NCBI GenBank assembly: GCA_002071385.1
Contig: MWFB01000009.1
Location: 1-64,000, forward strand
DNA length: 64,000 nucleotides
Reading direction: 5' to 3'
Source: Bacteroidetes bacterium ADurb.Bin013
Lineage (GTDB): Bacteria; Bacteroidota; Bacteroidia; Bacteroidales; UBA932
Both the position numbers and the translations under genes were made by a program. Of this stretch, positions 54,569 to 63,421 are shown piece by piece. How positions within the stretch are numbered: position 1 is the stretch's first letter; each line of letters begins with the position of its first letter. The notes beneath the pieces were generated by a model, which was not told where the DNA came from, made no database searches, and saw nothing but the letters and a program-made list of their open reading frames with translations.

Positions 54569-55543
54569 GTCCAGCAAGCCTTCCCGGGGAATGTCGCGGA
54601 AGTAGTCATCCAGTGAGAATCGTGCCAGGCGGCCGGCAATGGCTTCCCGGTTGTGCGGACATCCCTGAAGGGCCTGTTCAATTTCCTCTGTTGGATACAG
54701 AAAAAAGTAATCGCCATAGATCTTCACTTCTTCCATGATCCCGTTATTTACCTGGAGCAGTATTTCTACATTGCCCCCTGCGAACCGCTCCCTGCGGAGA
54801 TCTCCCCGGAGCGGTGCCCTGCCGTAATTCCAGGCATAAGTTCTGTATTTTTTTCTGCATAATGTTTCTATGATCTGGCACTCCCGTGGATCAAGCGGCT
54901 GTTCCCTGGTCTGCTTGTCCGGGCTGCCTGCAATGTGTCTTTTCAGCACTTCCAGGAAATCTTCCGTTTTCATGCCCTTTGGCAGGTATTCGGAGAGATT
55001 GCACACCCGGCGCGGATTGCTCGCAACCCCCCGGCCCCTTTCCCTTGCTTTTACCTGCAGCGCAAGAGACAAGTCACGGATGGAAGCACTGAAGAGCAGG
55101 GTGCCGTGCATGAGAATACGGTTTTTATACAGTGCTATGGCATTTCCGGAGAATTTTCGGCCCTCGATCACCAGATCGTTGCGTCCTTCCAGTTCCGCCG
55201 CAACACCCAGTGAATGCAAAACATCCAGGATTGGCCTCGTAAACCGGGCAAAGGCCTCTCCGGGGTCGGTCCTGGGAACATATGCATCCACAAATGTGAA
55301 ATTGATGTTTCCCAGGTCATGGAAGACTGCTCCGCCGCCGCTCAGCCTCCTTACCACGGCAATACCTTGTTCCCGGACGTATTCGCTGTTGATCTGGTCC
55401 GGTGTGTTCTGGTTGCGTCCCACGATGATGGCCGGGGCGTTCCTCCACAGGCGGAAAACCGGTTCTTCCGGCACGGTCAGGAGGTATTCTTCTACGGCCA
55501 GGTTCCAGTACGGATCCGTTGTACTATCGATTATGCAGCGCAT
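54557..55543 (-). CDS. lplA: Lipoate-protein ligase A family
   Basis: Attaches lipoate (through lipoyl-AMP) to lipoyl domains of 2-oxoacid dehydrogenases or the glycine cleavage H protein. From ATG 55543 ([20 protein letters not shown]) the product has 328 residues, with [20 protein letters not shown] near residue 73, the catalytic Lys in [10 protein letters not shown] near 133, and a C-terminal accessory domain (about 250-328). The longer frame to 55711 adds a Cys-rich, unconserved leader that overlaps the PAP2 gene and is rejected. It overlaps the PAP2 gene by 13 bp and mutB (convergent) by 12 bp. Confidence 0.9.
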   Translation of the reverse strand: MRCIIDSTTDPYWNLAVEEYLLTVPEEPVFRLWRNAPAIIVGRNQNTPDQINSEYVREQGIAVVRRLSGGGAVFHDLGNINFTFVDAYVPRTDPGEAFARFTRPILDVLHSLGVAAELEGRNDLVIEGRKFSGNAIALYKNRILMHGTLLFSASIRDLSLALQVKARERGRGVASNPRRVCNLSEYLPKGMKTEDFLEVLKRHIAGSPDKQTREQPLDPRECQIIETLCRKKYRTYAWNYGRAPLRGDLRRERFAGGNVEILLQVNNGIMEEVKIYGDYFFLYPTEEIEQALQGCPHNREAIAGRLARFSLDDYFRDIPREGLLDLFI

Positions 55544-56103
55544 TTCGTTTGAATTTTCCGGCCAATCCGTCTGTATAGCCTGTATACGGCCCATCCCAGG
55601 AGCAGGCCGATAAGCGCTCCGCAGACAACATCCAGGGGGAAATGCTTTCCTACATAGATCCTGCTGTAGGCAACCAAAGCAGCCCAGACAAAAATGCCAC
55701 AGGTATACCATTTCTTACGATACACAAGACTGGTGAAACAGGCCAGGCCAAATACATTGCTGGCATGTGACGATACAAAGGAATATAGTCCTCCCTTGTC
55801 CTCAAGCAGCCGGAAAGTTCCTTCCCATTCCGGTATATGAGAGGGACGCAAACGATGCACCCATTCTTTTATCAGCGTGGATGAAAGCTGGTCTGTGAGC
55901 AGGAAAGTGAATAAAATCCCCAGTATTGCGACCAGGGCCTGCCGCCAGGGCAAAACCAGGAAAAAGCCCCCCGCTATGAGCAGGTACAGGGGTATCCATA
56001 CAGGAATGTTGGACAATGTTTTCATTACAGGGTCCAGGAAGTCACTGTGTGCCCCGTTCAGGATAAAGAAAAGCTTATGGTCCAGTTCAATTATTGAGTC
56101 CAT
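55531..56103 (-). CDS. PAP2-family membrane phosphatase
   Basis: 190 residues with about five membrane helices and the three PAP2 motifs: KEWVHRLRP near residue 80, SFVSSHASNVFG near 110 (SSHASN in place of PSGH) and SRIYVGKHFPLDVVCGALIG near 150 with the catalytic His and Asp. Likely dephosphorylates undecaprenyl diphosphate or another lipid phosphate at the outer face of the inner membrane; the exact substrate is inferred only. It overlaps obg by 13 bp upstream and lplA by 13 bp downstream. Confidence 0.85.
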   Translation of the reverse strand: MDSIIELDHKLFFILNGAHSDFLDPVMKTLSNIPVWIPLYLLIAGGFFLVLPWRQALVAILGILFTFLLTDQLSSTLIKEWVHRLRPSHIPEWEGTFRLLEDKGGLYSFVSSHASNVFGLACFTSLVYRKKWYTCGIFVWAALVAYSRIYVGKHFPLDVVCGALIGLLLGWAVYRLYRRIGRKIQTKCAA

Positions 56104-57086
56104 AAGATGTTCCAGATCTGTTCCTTGAGCTGGGAAATGTTATATCCTGTTATTGATGAGATCAGCAATACCGGTAAAGAGCGGGGCAGGCGGCGGCGGA
56201 GCATTTTTTCACCTCCGGGGTCCAGAAGGTCTGCCTTGGTTACTGCCAGCATGCGCTGTTTATCCAGCAGCTCGGGTTTGTACTTTCCGAGTTCTTTGAG
56301 CAATATACGGTATTGAGCCGTCACATCGGGGCAGTCTGCCGGTACCATGAACAGCAGCATGGAATTGCGTTCAATATGCCTGAGGAAACGCAATCCCAGT
56401 CCCCGGCCCTGGTGCGCTCCCTCAATGATCCCAGGGATATCGGCCATCACAAATGACCGGTGATCGGGCAGGGATACAATACCCAGTTGCGGCTCGAGAG
56501 TGGTGAACGGATAATCCGCAATTTTTGGCCTGGCAGCCGACACGGCTGACAAAAGGGTTGATTTCCCGGAGTTTGGGAAACCCACAAGGCCTACATCGGC
56601 CAGAAGTTTCAATTCCAGGATGAACCAGCCTTCCTGGCCTGCTTCTCCGGGCTGGGCAAAACGCGGTGTCTGGTGTGTAGGCGACTTGAAATGGGTGTTG
56701 CCCAGACCACCACGGCCCCCTTTGCAGAGGATGAATTCTTGCCCCGGCTGTGTCAGCTCGGCAAGTATTTGCTCGTCCTCCGCGTTTTTTACAACGGTCC
56801 CCGCCGGGACCTCCAGTATGACGTCCTTTCCATCGGCTCCGTGGGCCAGATTGCCCCTGCCGGCCTCACCATGTTCTGCCCGGATGTGTTTTCTGTATTT
56901 GAGGTGGATCAATGTCCAGAATTGCGGATTTACCTTAAGGATTATATGACCTCCCCGGCCTCCGTCTCCTCCGTCGGGTCCGCCCTTTGGAACATATTTT
57001 GCCCGCAGCAGATGTACTGAACCTGCGCCTCCCTTTCCAGAGGCACAAAACAATTTTATATAATCTACAAAATTTGTTTCAGACAT
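56091..57086 (-). CDS. obg: GTPase Obg/CgtA
   Basis: Essential GTPase in 50S subunit assembly and stress signalling. The 331-residue product has the glycine-rich Obg fold (about 1-160; GKGGAGSVHLLRAKYVPKGG and GGPDGGDGGRGGHI), then the G domain with G1 VGFPNSGKSTLLSAV, G2 YPFTTLEPQLG, G3 ADIPGIIEGAHQGRGLGLRF and G4 VTKADL. It lacks the variable C-terminal OCT domain. The start overlaps adk by 22 bp, unusually long for co-directional neighbours. Confidence 0.96.
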   Translation of the reverse strand: MSETNFVDYIKLFCASGKGGAGSVHLLRAKYVPKGGPDGGDGGRGGHIILKVNPQFWTLIHLKYRKHIRAEHGEAGRGNLAHGADGKDVILEVPAGTVVKNAEDEQILAELTQPGQEFILCKGGRGGLGNTHFKSPTHQTPRFAQPGEAGQEGWFILELKLLADVGLVGFPNSGKSTLLSAVSAARPKIADYPFTTLEPQLGIVSLPDHRSFVMADIPGIIEGAHQGRGLGLRFLRHIERNSMLLFMVPADCPDVTAQYRILLKELGKYKPELLDKQRMLAVTKADLLDPGGEKMLRRRLPRSLPVLLISSITGYNISQLKEQIWNILWTQ

Positions 57087-57640
57087 TCACTAACCTGGTT
57101 GAGTGTATATTCGGGCGTTTTTGAACTATCTACGCCAACGAATTTTCCCTGTTTTTTATAATGGTCTATGATGGGTACTGTCTGGGCATAATAGGTGGCC
57201 AAACGGTGACGCACCCTTTCCGGATCCATGTCGTCAGGCCGGTTTTCTATGCCTGCCCGGCGCAGCAGGCGCATCTCGCAAACCTGGTCGTCCACTTTCA
57301 GCAGGATCATCAGCTGCAGCGGGTGTCCTGACTTTTCCAGAAAATCATCCAGCGCCTCTGCCTGCGGCAGGGTACGGGGAAAACCGTCAAACAGAAAACC
57401 GCGTGCCCCCGGATTGGCTTTCAGATTGTTCGCGATCAGCGAAATCACTATCTGATCCGAGACCAGGTCCCCCCTGGCCAGTATGGCTTCCACTTCCTTT
57501 CCCAGGGCCGAGCCCAGGCCGATTTCGTGCCGGAGCATATCTCCTGTAGAAAGATGAACAAATCCGAATTCTTCTATCATCAATTTGGCCAGGGTTCCCT
57601 TGCCCGATCCCGGAGGGCCTGCAATAATAATATTGAGCAT
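57065..57640 (-). CDS. adk: Adenylate kinase (short-lid form)
   Basis: Converts ATP and AMP to two ADP. The 191-residue product has the P-loop IIAGPPGSGKGTLAKLM (8-16), the AMP-site HLSTGDMLRHEI and FLFDGFPRTLPQAEAL, and a short lid around RRAGIENRPDD in place of the Zn-type lid. It starts 3 bp after the hpt stop and overlaps obg by 22 bp. Confidence 0.96.
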   Translation of the reverse strand: MLNIIIAGPPGSGKGTLAKLMIEEFGFVHLSTGDMLRHEIGLGSALGKEVEAILARGDLVSDQIVISLIANNLKANPGARGFLFDGFPRTLPQAEALDDFLEKSGHPLQLMILLKVDDQVCEMRLLRRAGIENRPDDMDPERVRHRLATYYAQTVPIIDHYKKQGKFVGVDSSKTPEYTLNQVSECLKQIL

Positions 57641-57643
57641 TAT

Positions 57644-58180
57644 CTAATCTATTACGTAAAGGTCTTTGAGTTGTCTTCCCAGATTGTTGTAGTCCAGACC
57701 GTAACCTACCACAAAATCGTTGGGGATCCTGATGCATACATAATCAATGGGGATTTTTCCCCGGTATGCATTGGGTTTGAATAGCAGGGTACATATTATT
57801 ATTTTCCGGGGATTCTTTTTTTTCAAATCTTCCACCAGTTTTTCAATGGTTTGGCCACTGTCAACCACATCTTCGACGACGACCACAGTGCGGTCGGTGA
57901 TATCTGTGCATAAACCCACGATCTCTCTTACCGTTCCTGTGCTGGAGGTGCCGCTGTAGGATGACAGCTTGACAAAGGTAACCACACAGCTGAGGTCGAT
58001 CTTTTTCATCAGATCTGCGGTAAACATGAATGACCCGTTCAGGATCCCGATAAAGACCGGCTCGTCTTCGTTTCGAAGGTCACGATTCAAAGCGGCGGCC
58101 ACCTGTTCAATAGCCTTATCGATTTCCTGGTACGGGATGTATGTCCGGAAAGATTTATCTTGTAGGGTTATGCGTTCCAT
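57644..58180 (-). CDS. hpt: Hypoxanthine phosphoribosyltransferase
   Basis: Purine salvage enzyme making IMP or GMP from the base and PRPP. The 178-residue product has FIGILNGSFMFTADLMKKID near residue 43, the PRPP loop VVVVEDVVDSGQTIEKL near 100 and the C-terminal VCIRIPNDFVVGYGLDYN. A TATTTTTG box ends only 4 bp before the ATG, so the mRNA is probably leaderless. It heads a chain hpt-adk-obg-PAP2-lplA with gaps of 3 bp or overlaps throughout. Confidence 0.95.
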   Translation of the reverse strand: MERITLQDKSFRTYIPYQEIDKAIEQVAAALNRDLRNEDEPVFIGILNGSFMFTADLMKKIDLSCVVTFVKLSSYSGTSSTGTVREIVGLCTDITDRTVVVVEDVVDSGQTIEKLVEDLKKKNPRKIIICTLLFKPNAYRGKIPIDYVCIRIPNDFVVGYGLDYNNLGRQLKDLYVID

Positions 58181-58184
58181 AGAA

Positions 58185-58192
58185 CAAAAATA
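58185..58192 (-). promoter_or_regulatory. hpt promoter -7 box (TATTTTTG)
   Basis: Exact TAnnTTTG match on the minus strand with only TTCT between the box and the hpt ATG, predicting a leaderless transcript. A one-mismatch box (TATATTCG, 58198-58205) points the other way at purE. Confidence 0.55.
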
Positions 58193-58226
58193 ATCATTAT
58201 ATTCGAACTTTTAATAGAGTCTGATA

Positions 58227-58736
58227 ATGAATCCGCAAGTAAGCATAATCATGGGCAGCATATCGGATATGTCTGTAATGGAAGAAGCAGCGCGCTTTCT
58301 GAACCAGATGGAGATACCTTTTGAAATCAAGGCCCTTTCGGCACACCGCACCCCGGACAAGGTTGCCGAATATGCACAGGAAGCATCACAAAGGGGGATA
58401 AAGGTCATCATAGCGGGCGCAGGCGGGGCAGCGCACCTCCCAGGCATCATTGCCGCATATACGTCCATCCCGGTCATCGGGGTTCCGGTGAAATCGGCGA
58501 AATCCCTGGAAGGGCTGGATTCCATACTGTCCATATTGCAGATGCCCGCCGGGATCCCAGTTGCTACCATGGCCCTTGACGGTGCCCGGAATGCTGCCAT
58601 ATTTGCGGCTCGCATCCTGGCCCTGTCCGACAGCAACCTTGCCGAACGAATGATTGATTTTCAGCACAATCTGAACCTGAAAATTGAAGAAGCCAACGAA
58701 TCCATCAAAGAAATCAAATACCGTTTCAAAATCTGA
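58227..58736 (+). CDS. purE: N5-carboxyaminoimidazole ribonucleotide mutase
   Basis: Class I PurE that moves the carboxyl group from N5-CAIR to give CAIR in purine synthesis. The 169-residue product has VSIIMGSISDMSVMEEA (substrate phosphate loop), the catalytic-site SAHRTPDKVAEYA, the glycine-rich IAGAGGAAHLPGIIA and GIPVATMALDGARNAAIFA. No purK is adjacent. Divergent from hpt, so a salvage and a de novo purine gene share a 46-bp control region. Confidence 0.96.
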   Translation: MNPQVSIIMGSISDMSVMEEAARFLNQMEIPFEIKALSAHRTPDKVAEYAQEASQRGIKVIIAGAGGAAHLPGIIAAYTSIPVIGVPVKSAKSLEGLDSILSILQMPAGIPVATMALDGARNAAIFAARILALSDSNLAERMIDFQHNLNLKIEEANESIKEIKYRFKI

Positions 58737-58777
58737 ACTATTAAAATAAAACCAGGCTCATCAGAGGGGAGCGCAAC

Positions 58778-58783
58778 AGGAGG
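58778..58783 (+). promoter_or_regulatory. Strong Shine-Dalgarno (AGGAGG) that sets the start of the HhH protein
   Basis: AGGAGG lies 8 nt before ATG 58792 and only 2 nt before the alternative ATG 58786, so it favours the later start. Confidence 0.65.
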
Positions 58784-58791
58784 GAATGATC

Positions 58792-60699
58792 ATGAGAAAT
58801 GTTTTATGGGTGCTCTTATGCACCGCAATGATCTGTCATGCACAGGCACAGGACAGGGATGTCATGTTAGAGAACCTGGCCCGGGAATATGAATTCACCG
58901 GACAGGACCTTGAGGAGATGCTTGATGAGCGAATCAGTCTGAACACGGCCACCGGTGAAGATCTCCGCCTGATAGGGCTTTTGTCACCTTACCAGGTGGC
59001 TTCTCTTATCGATTACAGGCAACGCTACGGTGCCATCATTTCATGGGCCGAAGTTTTTCTGATTCCCGGCTTTACAGAGCAGGACACCCGCCTGCTTTCC
59101 CTGTTCTTTCACCTGGAACCGGAGGCGACATATGACAGGTTGCAACTGAAATCCATGTTCAGGCATGGAAAACGCTCATTCCTTGTTCAGACACGGACTT
59201 TTTTCCCCCGGGGAGAGGAGTACAGTCCCATAACTGAAGCTGAATACCAGGCACGACCTAACTCACGTTACCAGGGAGTACCCTGGTACAGGTACCTGCG
59301 GTATGATTACCGTTACAGGGACAGGGTCAGGTGGGGCTTCACACTGGAAAGTGATCCGGGTGAAAAGCAGGTAGTGGATTTTCTCTCTTTTCATGCAGAG
59401 ATAAGAGATGTCAAACCTTTCAGAACCCTGGTCATAGGCGATTTTCGTGCAAGATTCGGCCAGGGACTCCTGCTATGGAATGGAACACAGTTTGGAAAAG
59501 CTTCCTCTACCGCTTCGTTGTGCAAACAGGAAATGGGTATTACACCATACCGGTCAAGGGATGAAAATCTTTTTTTCAGGGGACTGGGAGCCTCTTTCCG
59601 TCGCAGGAGCCTGGACCTGTCTGTTTTCATATCTTATAGGACTCTGGATGCACGCATTGTGGAGGAAGGCTTCACATCTCTTGTGGAAACCGGGTACCAC
59701 CGCACCCCTTTGGAACATGAGAAAAAAAATACGCTCCGGTCATGGGTGACCGGCCTTAATCTATCCTGGTCAGCTGAAAGATGGAAAGCCGGTGTGACCG
59801 CACTCGGATATGGCTACAATCACCCCGATGCCGGCAGGATAACCTATTACAATGATTATAAAAACCGTACTGTACCATTCGGTGGTATTGCTGCAGACCT
59901 GTCATTCAGATTGCCTTCATGGCGTTTTTTTTCCGAGGCGGCTCTTGACCTTGGGGGTTCTCCTGCGGCGCTGGCAGGTATCATTTATTACGGAAAAAAC
60001 GGGAACCAGGCCGGTATGCAGCTAAGGTATTTCACGCCTTCCTATACGGCAGCCTACAGTGCCCGGCTGGGAAGGAATGCTGACCCTTCCAATGAGTACA
60101 GCCTGCAAATGACCGGTACACTTGTTTTGCCCTGCGCATGGAAGATGGATCTGAGCGCGTGGGCCTACTTCTTTCCCCGGGCCCGGTACCTGTGTCATGA
60201 TCCTTCCTATGGATGGGATTACCGCCTGCAGGTGCACAGGGATCACCACATGTTATTGTTCCGTCAGCAGAGGTCCCTATCGGATAAAGGTACCCTGGAC
60301 AGGCAATCGCTATGCCTGCGTACAGCAGTCAGGTTTTCGGATGCCTTTCAGCTGGCATTGCGTGGAGACGGGATGTATTGCCTGCTCCTTGAAAACAGCA
60401 GCGAATGGGGAGGCACTGCTTATGCCCAATTGGAATATGAAAACGTGAAGGAAACATTCCGGTTATCGTTCCGCCTGGCCCTGTTCCATACAGAGTCCTG
60501 GGAATCAAGAATATATATTTATGAACCGGACGTTTTGTACGGGTATTCAGTCCCTGCACTTTATGGAAAAGGCATCCGTGCCTGCCTGAATCTGACGTAC
60601 TCACCCTTTCCTGCCACAGACATCTGGTTTAAAGTATCGGCAATGTACAAGGAATCATACGTGTGCGAATCTAAAGTGCAAATCAGGTTTCGTTTCTAA
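58792..60699 (+). CDS. Helix-hairpin-helix protein with predicted outer-membrane beta-barrel
   Basis: 635 residues from ATG 58792 (alternative ATG 58786). Signal peptide about 1-19 (ending MICHAQAQ). Residues about 45-110 form helix-hairpin-helix units (LNTATGEDLRLIGLLSPYQV, then AEVFLIPGFTEQDTRLLSLF) like those of ComEA-type proteins. The rest is rich in alternating aromatic and polar residues with many Tyr/Arg strands, ends in KVQIRFRF and looks like a transmembrane barrel. HhH modules usually touch DNA, so a secreted HhH-barrel could take part in DNA uptake, but that is inference; the family is uncharacterised to my knowledge. Its 3' end overlaps the convergent lipid kinase by 17 bp. Confidence 0.65.
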   Translation: MRNVLWVLLCTAMICHAQAQDRDVMLENLAREYEFTGQDLEEMLDERISLNTATGEDLRLIGLLSPYQVASLIDYRQRYGAIISWAEVFLIPGFTEQDTRLLSLFFHLEPEATYDRLQLKSMFRHGKRSFLVQTRTFFPRGEEYSPITEAEYQARPNSRYQGVPWYRYLRYDYRYRDRVRWGFTLESDPGEKQVVDFLSFHAEIRDVKPFRTLVIGDFRARFGQGLLLWNGTQFGKASSTASLCKQEMGITPYRSRDENLFFRGLGASFRRRSLDLSVFISYRTLDARIVEEGFTSLVETGYHRTPLEHEKKNTLRSWVTGLNLSWSAERWKAGVTALGYGYNHPDAGRITYYNDYKNRTVPFGGIAADLSFRLPSWRFFSEAALDLGGSPAALAGIIYYGKNGNQAGMQLRYFTPSYTAAYSARLGRNADPSNEYSLQMTGTLVLPCAWKMDLSAWAYFFPRARYLCHDPSYGWDYRLQVHRDHHMLLFRQQRSLSDKGTLDRQSLCLRTAVRFSDAFQLALRGDGMYCLLLENSSEWGGTAYAQLEYENVKETFRLSFRLALFHTESWESRIYIYEPDVLYGYSVPALYGKGIRACLNLTYSPFPATDIWFKVSAMYKESYVCESKVQIRFRF

Positions 60700-61654
60700 C
60701 AAACGGAACAAAACTTTCTCCTGCAAAGATACGTATTGATGAAGGAATGATATTGAATACATAGGGAGGCGATCCCATCAGTTCACCGTCCGTTTCCAGG
60801 CCCGTTGCCTGTTTACTGTTGGGCAACACTTCCACCGTCCTTCCCCTGCCATGCATTGCCTCTTTGAAACTATAGACCTTTCCATTAATGAAATCCTTGA
60901 TTTTCAGCGCCAGCGACAGCTTACTCATGGACGTGACCAGGGTGATGTCAAACAATCCGTCATCGGGGATAGCAAGGGGAAGGGCTTTCATACCGCTCCC
61001 TATCGTGGTCCCTATTCCAATATTTAAGGTGAGCACCGGTCCTTCATAAAACACTTCTCCGTCCAAAAGGATCCTGTAGTCTTTGCTCCGGTAGAACATG
61101 AAAGTGTTCAACAAGCTTTGCAGGTAAAGGGATTTTCCCCTGTCATGATGCTGCTCCACGACTTTTTCGTAGTGCCGGACCACTTCGGCATCCAGTCCCA
61201 GACCTGCACTATTAATAAAAAAACGCTTGCGTTCAACCCCGTAATCCTGGAAAGTCACCGTTCCAACGTCTGTCAGGACACTTTTATTATTGCATATAAT
61301 ATCCATGGCTTGCCTGTATTCTAAAGGGATCCCGTAGGGCGAAACCGTATCGTTGCCTGTTCCTATGGGTATGACACCTATGGTAATATCGCTGGTGGGA
61401 ACATCCTGCTGGAAAAAAATCCCGTTGATCACTTCATGTAAGGTGCCATCTCCCCCGATCACAATAAACTTCCGGAAACCTTCACGGATAGCTTCAATGA
61501 CTATTGTAACGGCATGATTCTTGTGTTTTGTGAAAACACATTCAAAAATGAAATCCCGTTCCAGGAAGTATTTTGAAATATGGGGCCACATCCGGGCTGT
61601 TTTTCCTCCTCCGGCCACAGGATTAAGAATGATCAACCATTGTGTTAAGGACAT
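60683..61654 (-). CDS. Diacylglycerol kinase family (YegS/BmrU) lipid kinase
   Basis: 323-residue member of the DAGK catalytic family that phosphorylates lipids such as diacylglycerol. Seen: WLIILNPVAGGGKTARMWPH at the N-terminus, the nucleotide-binding IVIGGDGTLHEVINGI near residue 80, GVIPIGTGNDTVSPYGIP near 112, and the second-domain GLGLDAEVVRHYE and AIPDDGLFDITLV. The substrate is not predictable. A TAATTTTG box at 61680-61687 gives a leader of about 20 nt. Divergent from parA. Confidence 0.88.
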   Translation of the reverse strand: MSLTQWLIILNPVAGGGKTARMWPHISKYFLERDFIFECVFTKHKNHAVTIVIEAIREGFRKFIVIGGDGTLHEVINGIFFQQDVPTSDITIGVIPIGTGNDTVSPYGIPLEYRQAMDIICNNKSVLTDVGTVTFQDYGVERKRFFINSAGLGLDAEVVRHYEKVVEQHHDRGKSLYLQSLLNTFMFYRSKDYRILLDGEVFYEGPVLTLNIGIGTTIGSGMKALPLAIPDDGLFDITLVTSMSKLSLALKIKDFINGKVYSFKEAMHGRGRTVEVLPNSKQATGLETDGELMGSPPYVFNIIPSSIRIFAGESFVPFVRNET

Positions 61655-61679
61655 GATATATGACTATGAATTGAGAAGT

Positions 61680-61687
61680 CAAAATTA
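61680..61687 (-). promoter_or_regulatory. Lipid kinase promoter -7 box (TAATTTTG)
   Basis: Exact TAnnTTTG match on the minus strand, 25 bp before the ATG. The parA box lies 30 bp to the right on the opposite strand. No clear -33. Confidence 0.5.
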
Positions 61688-61709
61688 AGAATATTTATGG
61701 TAATTAATG

Positions 61710-61717
61710 TATATTTG
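61710..61717 (+). promoter_or_regulatory. parA promoter -7 box (TATATTTG)
   Basis: Exact TAnnTTTG match 27 bp before the parA ATG (61745); leader about 20 nt. No clear -33 TTTG. Confidence 0.55.
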
Positions 61718-61744
61718 CCAAATTGAAATCTAACAGTGGATCTT

Positions 61745-62518
61745 ATGGGAAAAGTAATTGCGATAGCAAATCAGAAGGGAGGAGTAGGAAAAACAACAAC
61801 GGCCATCAACCTTGCAGCATCATTGGCTGTGATGGAAAAAAACGTGTTGTTGGTAGATGCAGATCCACAGGCAAACACAACATCGGGGCTTTGTTACGAT
61901 CCCAATGCAAGCAGCGGTGACACCCTTTATGAATGTCTCATTGGCAAAATGCCCATTGAGAAAACGATCATCCAGACCGAGATACAGGGACTCAAACTCA
62001 TTCCTTCACACATAGACCTTGTGGGCGCTGAAATAGAGTTGTTGCCTGTACCCGAAAGGGAAGGGGTATTGAAATCCCACCTGGACACAGTAAGCCATCA
62101 TTTTGATTACATCCTGATTGATTGTTCGCCCTCCCTGGGCCTAATCACAGTCAATGCCCTGACTGCAGCAGATTCAGTGATCATACCTGTCCAATGTGAG
62201 TTTTTTTCACTGGAAGGATTGGGCAAGTTGCTCAATACCATTAAAATTGTTCAGAACCGGTTGAACCCTGCCCTTGCCATAGAAGGTTTCCTGCTGACCA
62301 TGTACGATGTTCGCCTGCGTTCACACAATCAGATCGTGGAAGAGATAAGGCACCACTTCCAGGAAATGGTATTTCAGACTGTCATACAGCGGAACGTACG
62401 CCTGAGCGAGGCTCCCTCGCATGGGAAACCGGTGATCCTTTACGATGCGGCTTCCGTAGGTAGTAACAACTACCTGAACCTGGCCAGGGAATTTTTAAAG
62501 AAAAACCAGCATGACTAA
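61745..62518 (+). CDS. parA: Chromosome partitioning ATPase ParA/Soj
   Basis: Walker-type ATPase that moves ParB-bound origins apart. From ATG 61745 (MGKVIAIANQKGGVGKTTTA) the product has 257 residues; a GTG nine bases upstream is less likely. The deviant Walker A KGGVGKTTT with the signature Lys, VDADPQANTTSGL, and YILIDCSPSLGLITVNAL are present. The short N-terminus marks the chromosomal (Soj) type rather than plasmid ParA with an added DNA-binding domain. It overlaps parB by 8 bp. Confidence 0.95.
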   Translation: MGKVIAIANQKGGVGKTTTAINLAASLAVMEKNVLLVDADPQANTTSGLCYDPNASSGDTLYECLIGKMPIEKTIIQTEIQGLKLIPSHIDLVGAEIELLPVPEREGVLKSHLDTVSHHFDYILIDCSPSLGLITVNALTAADSVIIPVQCEFFSLEGLGKLLNTIKIVQNRLNPALAIEGFLLTMYDVRLRSHNQIVEEIRHHFQEMVFQTVIQRNVRLSEAPSHGKPVILYDAASVGSNNYLNLAREFLKKNQHD

Positions 62519-63407
62519 GAAACCCGCTTTGGGCAAAGGACTGGGTGCACTAATATCAGAAACACCCTCTTTGAGTGACTGGAAGCCCAGAAATCCCGTG
62601 GTCCTTCCCCAGGTGGAAGGAACTTCAGTGATCGATATTGATCTTATTGAAGTTAACCCGGAACAGCCAAGGAAGGAATTCAACGGTGAGGCTCTTGCCG
62701 AGCTGGCAGCATCCATAAGGAACTTGGGGCTGATCCAACCATTGACTCTTCGAAAACTAGCCGTCGGTAAGTATCAGCTTGTGAGCGGTGAAAGGAGGCT
62801 CAGGGCAGCCAGGATGGCCGGCCTGACCAAAGTACCTGCCTATATCAGGCAGGTGGAAGACAACGCCTTGCTGGAAATGGCACTGGTAGAGAATATCCAG
62901 CGTGAAGACCTGGATGCTATGGAAATCGCATACGGTTTTCAGCGTTTGACAGAAGAATGCGACCTTACACAGGAACAATTGGCCGAGCGTGTCGGAAAGA
63001 AAAGAGCCACTGTTGCCAATTACCTGCGGTTGATCCAGCTGCCGGCCCAGATCCAGTTGTTTATACGGGCAGGTGCCCTGACCATGGGACATGCCCGTGC
63101 CCTGCTCTCCCTGGAAGAACAGGACGCCCGGCTGGCACTAGCAAAAAAGATCGTAGAAAAGGGACTCTCTGTCCGGCAGGTGGAGGCCATGGTGCGCCCT
63201 GCAGGACCAGAAAAGAATGAAACACAGGCACGGGAAGCCGAATTGCCTGATGTCTATTACAGGGTACTGGAGCGGATCGGAACGTATTTCAACAATAACA
63301 TTAGCCTGAAAAGAAATGCCAGGGGTGAAGGCGTTTTGACGGTTTACTGTTCCAGCGATTCTGAAATGGAAGCATTTCTGGAAGCTCTTGAGAAAAACAA
63401 TATTTAG
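62511..63407 (+). CDS. parB: Chromosome partitioning protein ParB/Spo0J
   Basis: parS-binding CTP-dependent clamp. The 298-residue product starts with the ParA-stimulating peptide KKPALGKGLGALI and has the CTP-binding PRKEFNGEALAELAASI and SGERRLRAARMAGL near residue 90. The segment ENIQREDLDAMEIAYGF follows, then a helix-turn-helix (LTQEQLAERVGKKRATVANY) near 150 and a C-terminal dimerisation domain. No parS-like palindrome is found in the window. The stop is 14 bp before the next start. Confidence 0.95.
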   Translation: MTKKPALGKGLGALISETPSLSDWKPRNPVVLPQVEGTSVIDIDLIEVNPEQPRKEFNGEALAELAASIRNLGLIQPLTLRKLAVGKYQLVSGERRLRAARMAGLTKVPAYIRQVEDNALLEMALVENIQREDLDAMEIAYGFQRLTEECDLTQEQLAERVGKKRATVANYLRLIQLPAQIQLFIRAGALTMGHARALLSLEEQDARLALAKKIVEKGLSVRQVEAMVRPAGPEKNETQAREAELPDVYYRVLERIGTYFNNNISLKRNARGEGVLTVYCSSDSEMEAFLEALEKNNI

Positions 63408-63421
63408 CCGGTTCTTTACCT

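Noticed and set aside
55544-55711. N-terminal extension of lplA with a Cys-rich leader
   Set aside because: It lies inside the PAP2 gene in another frame, and the lipoate ligase family starts at the [14 protein letters not shown] segment.
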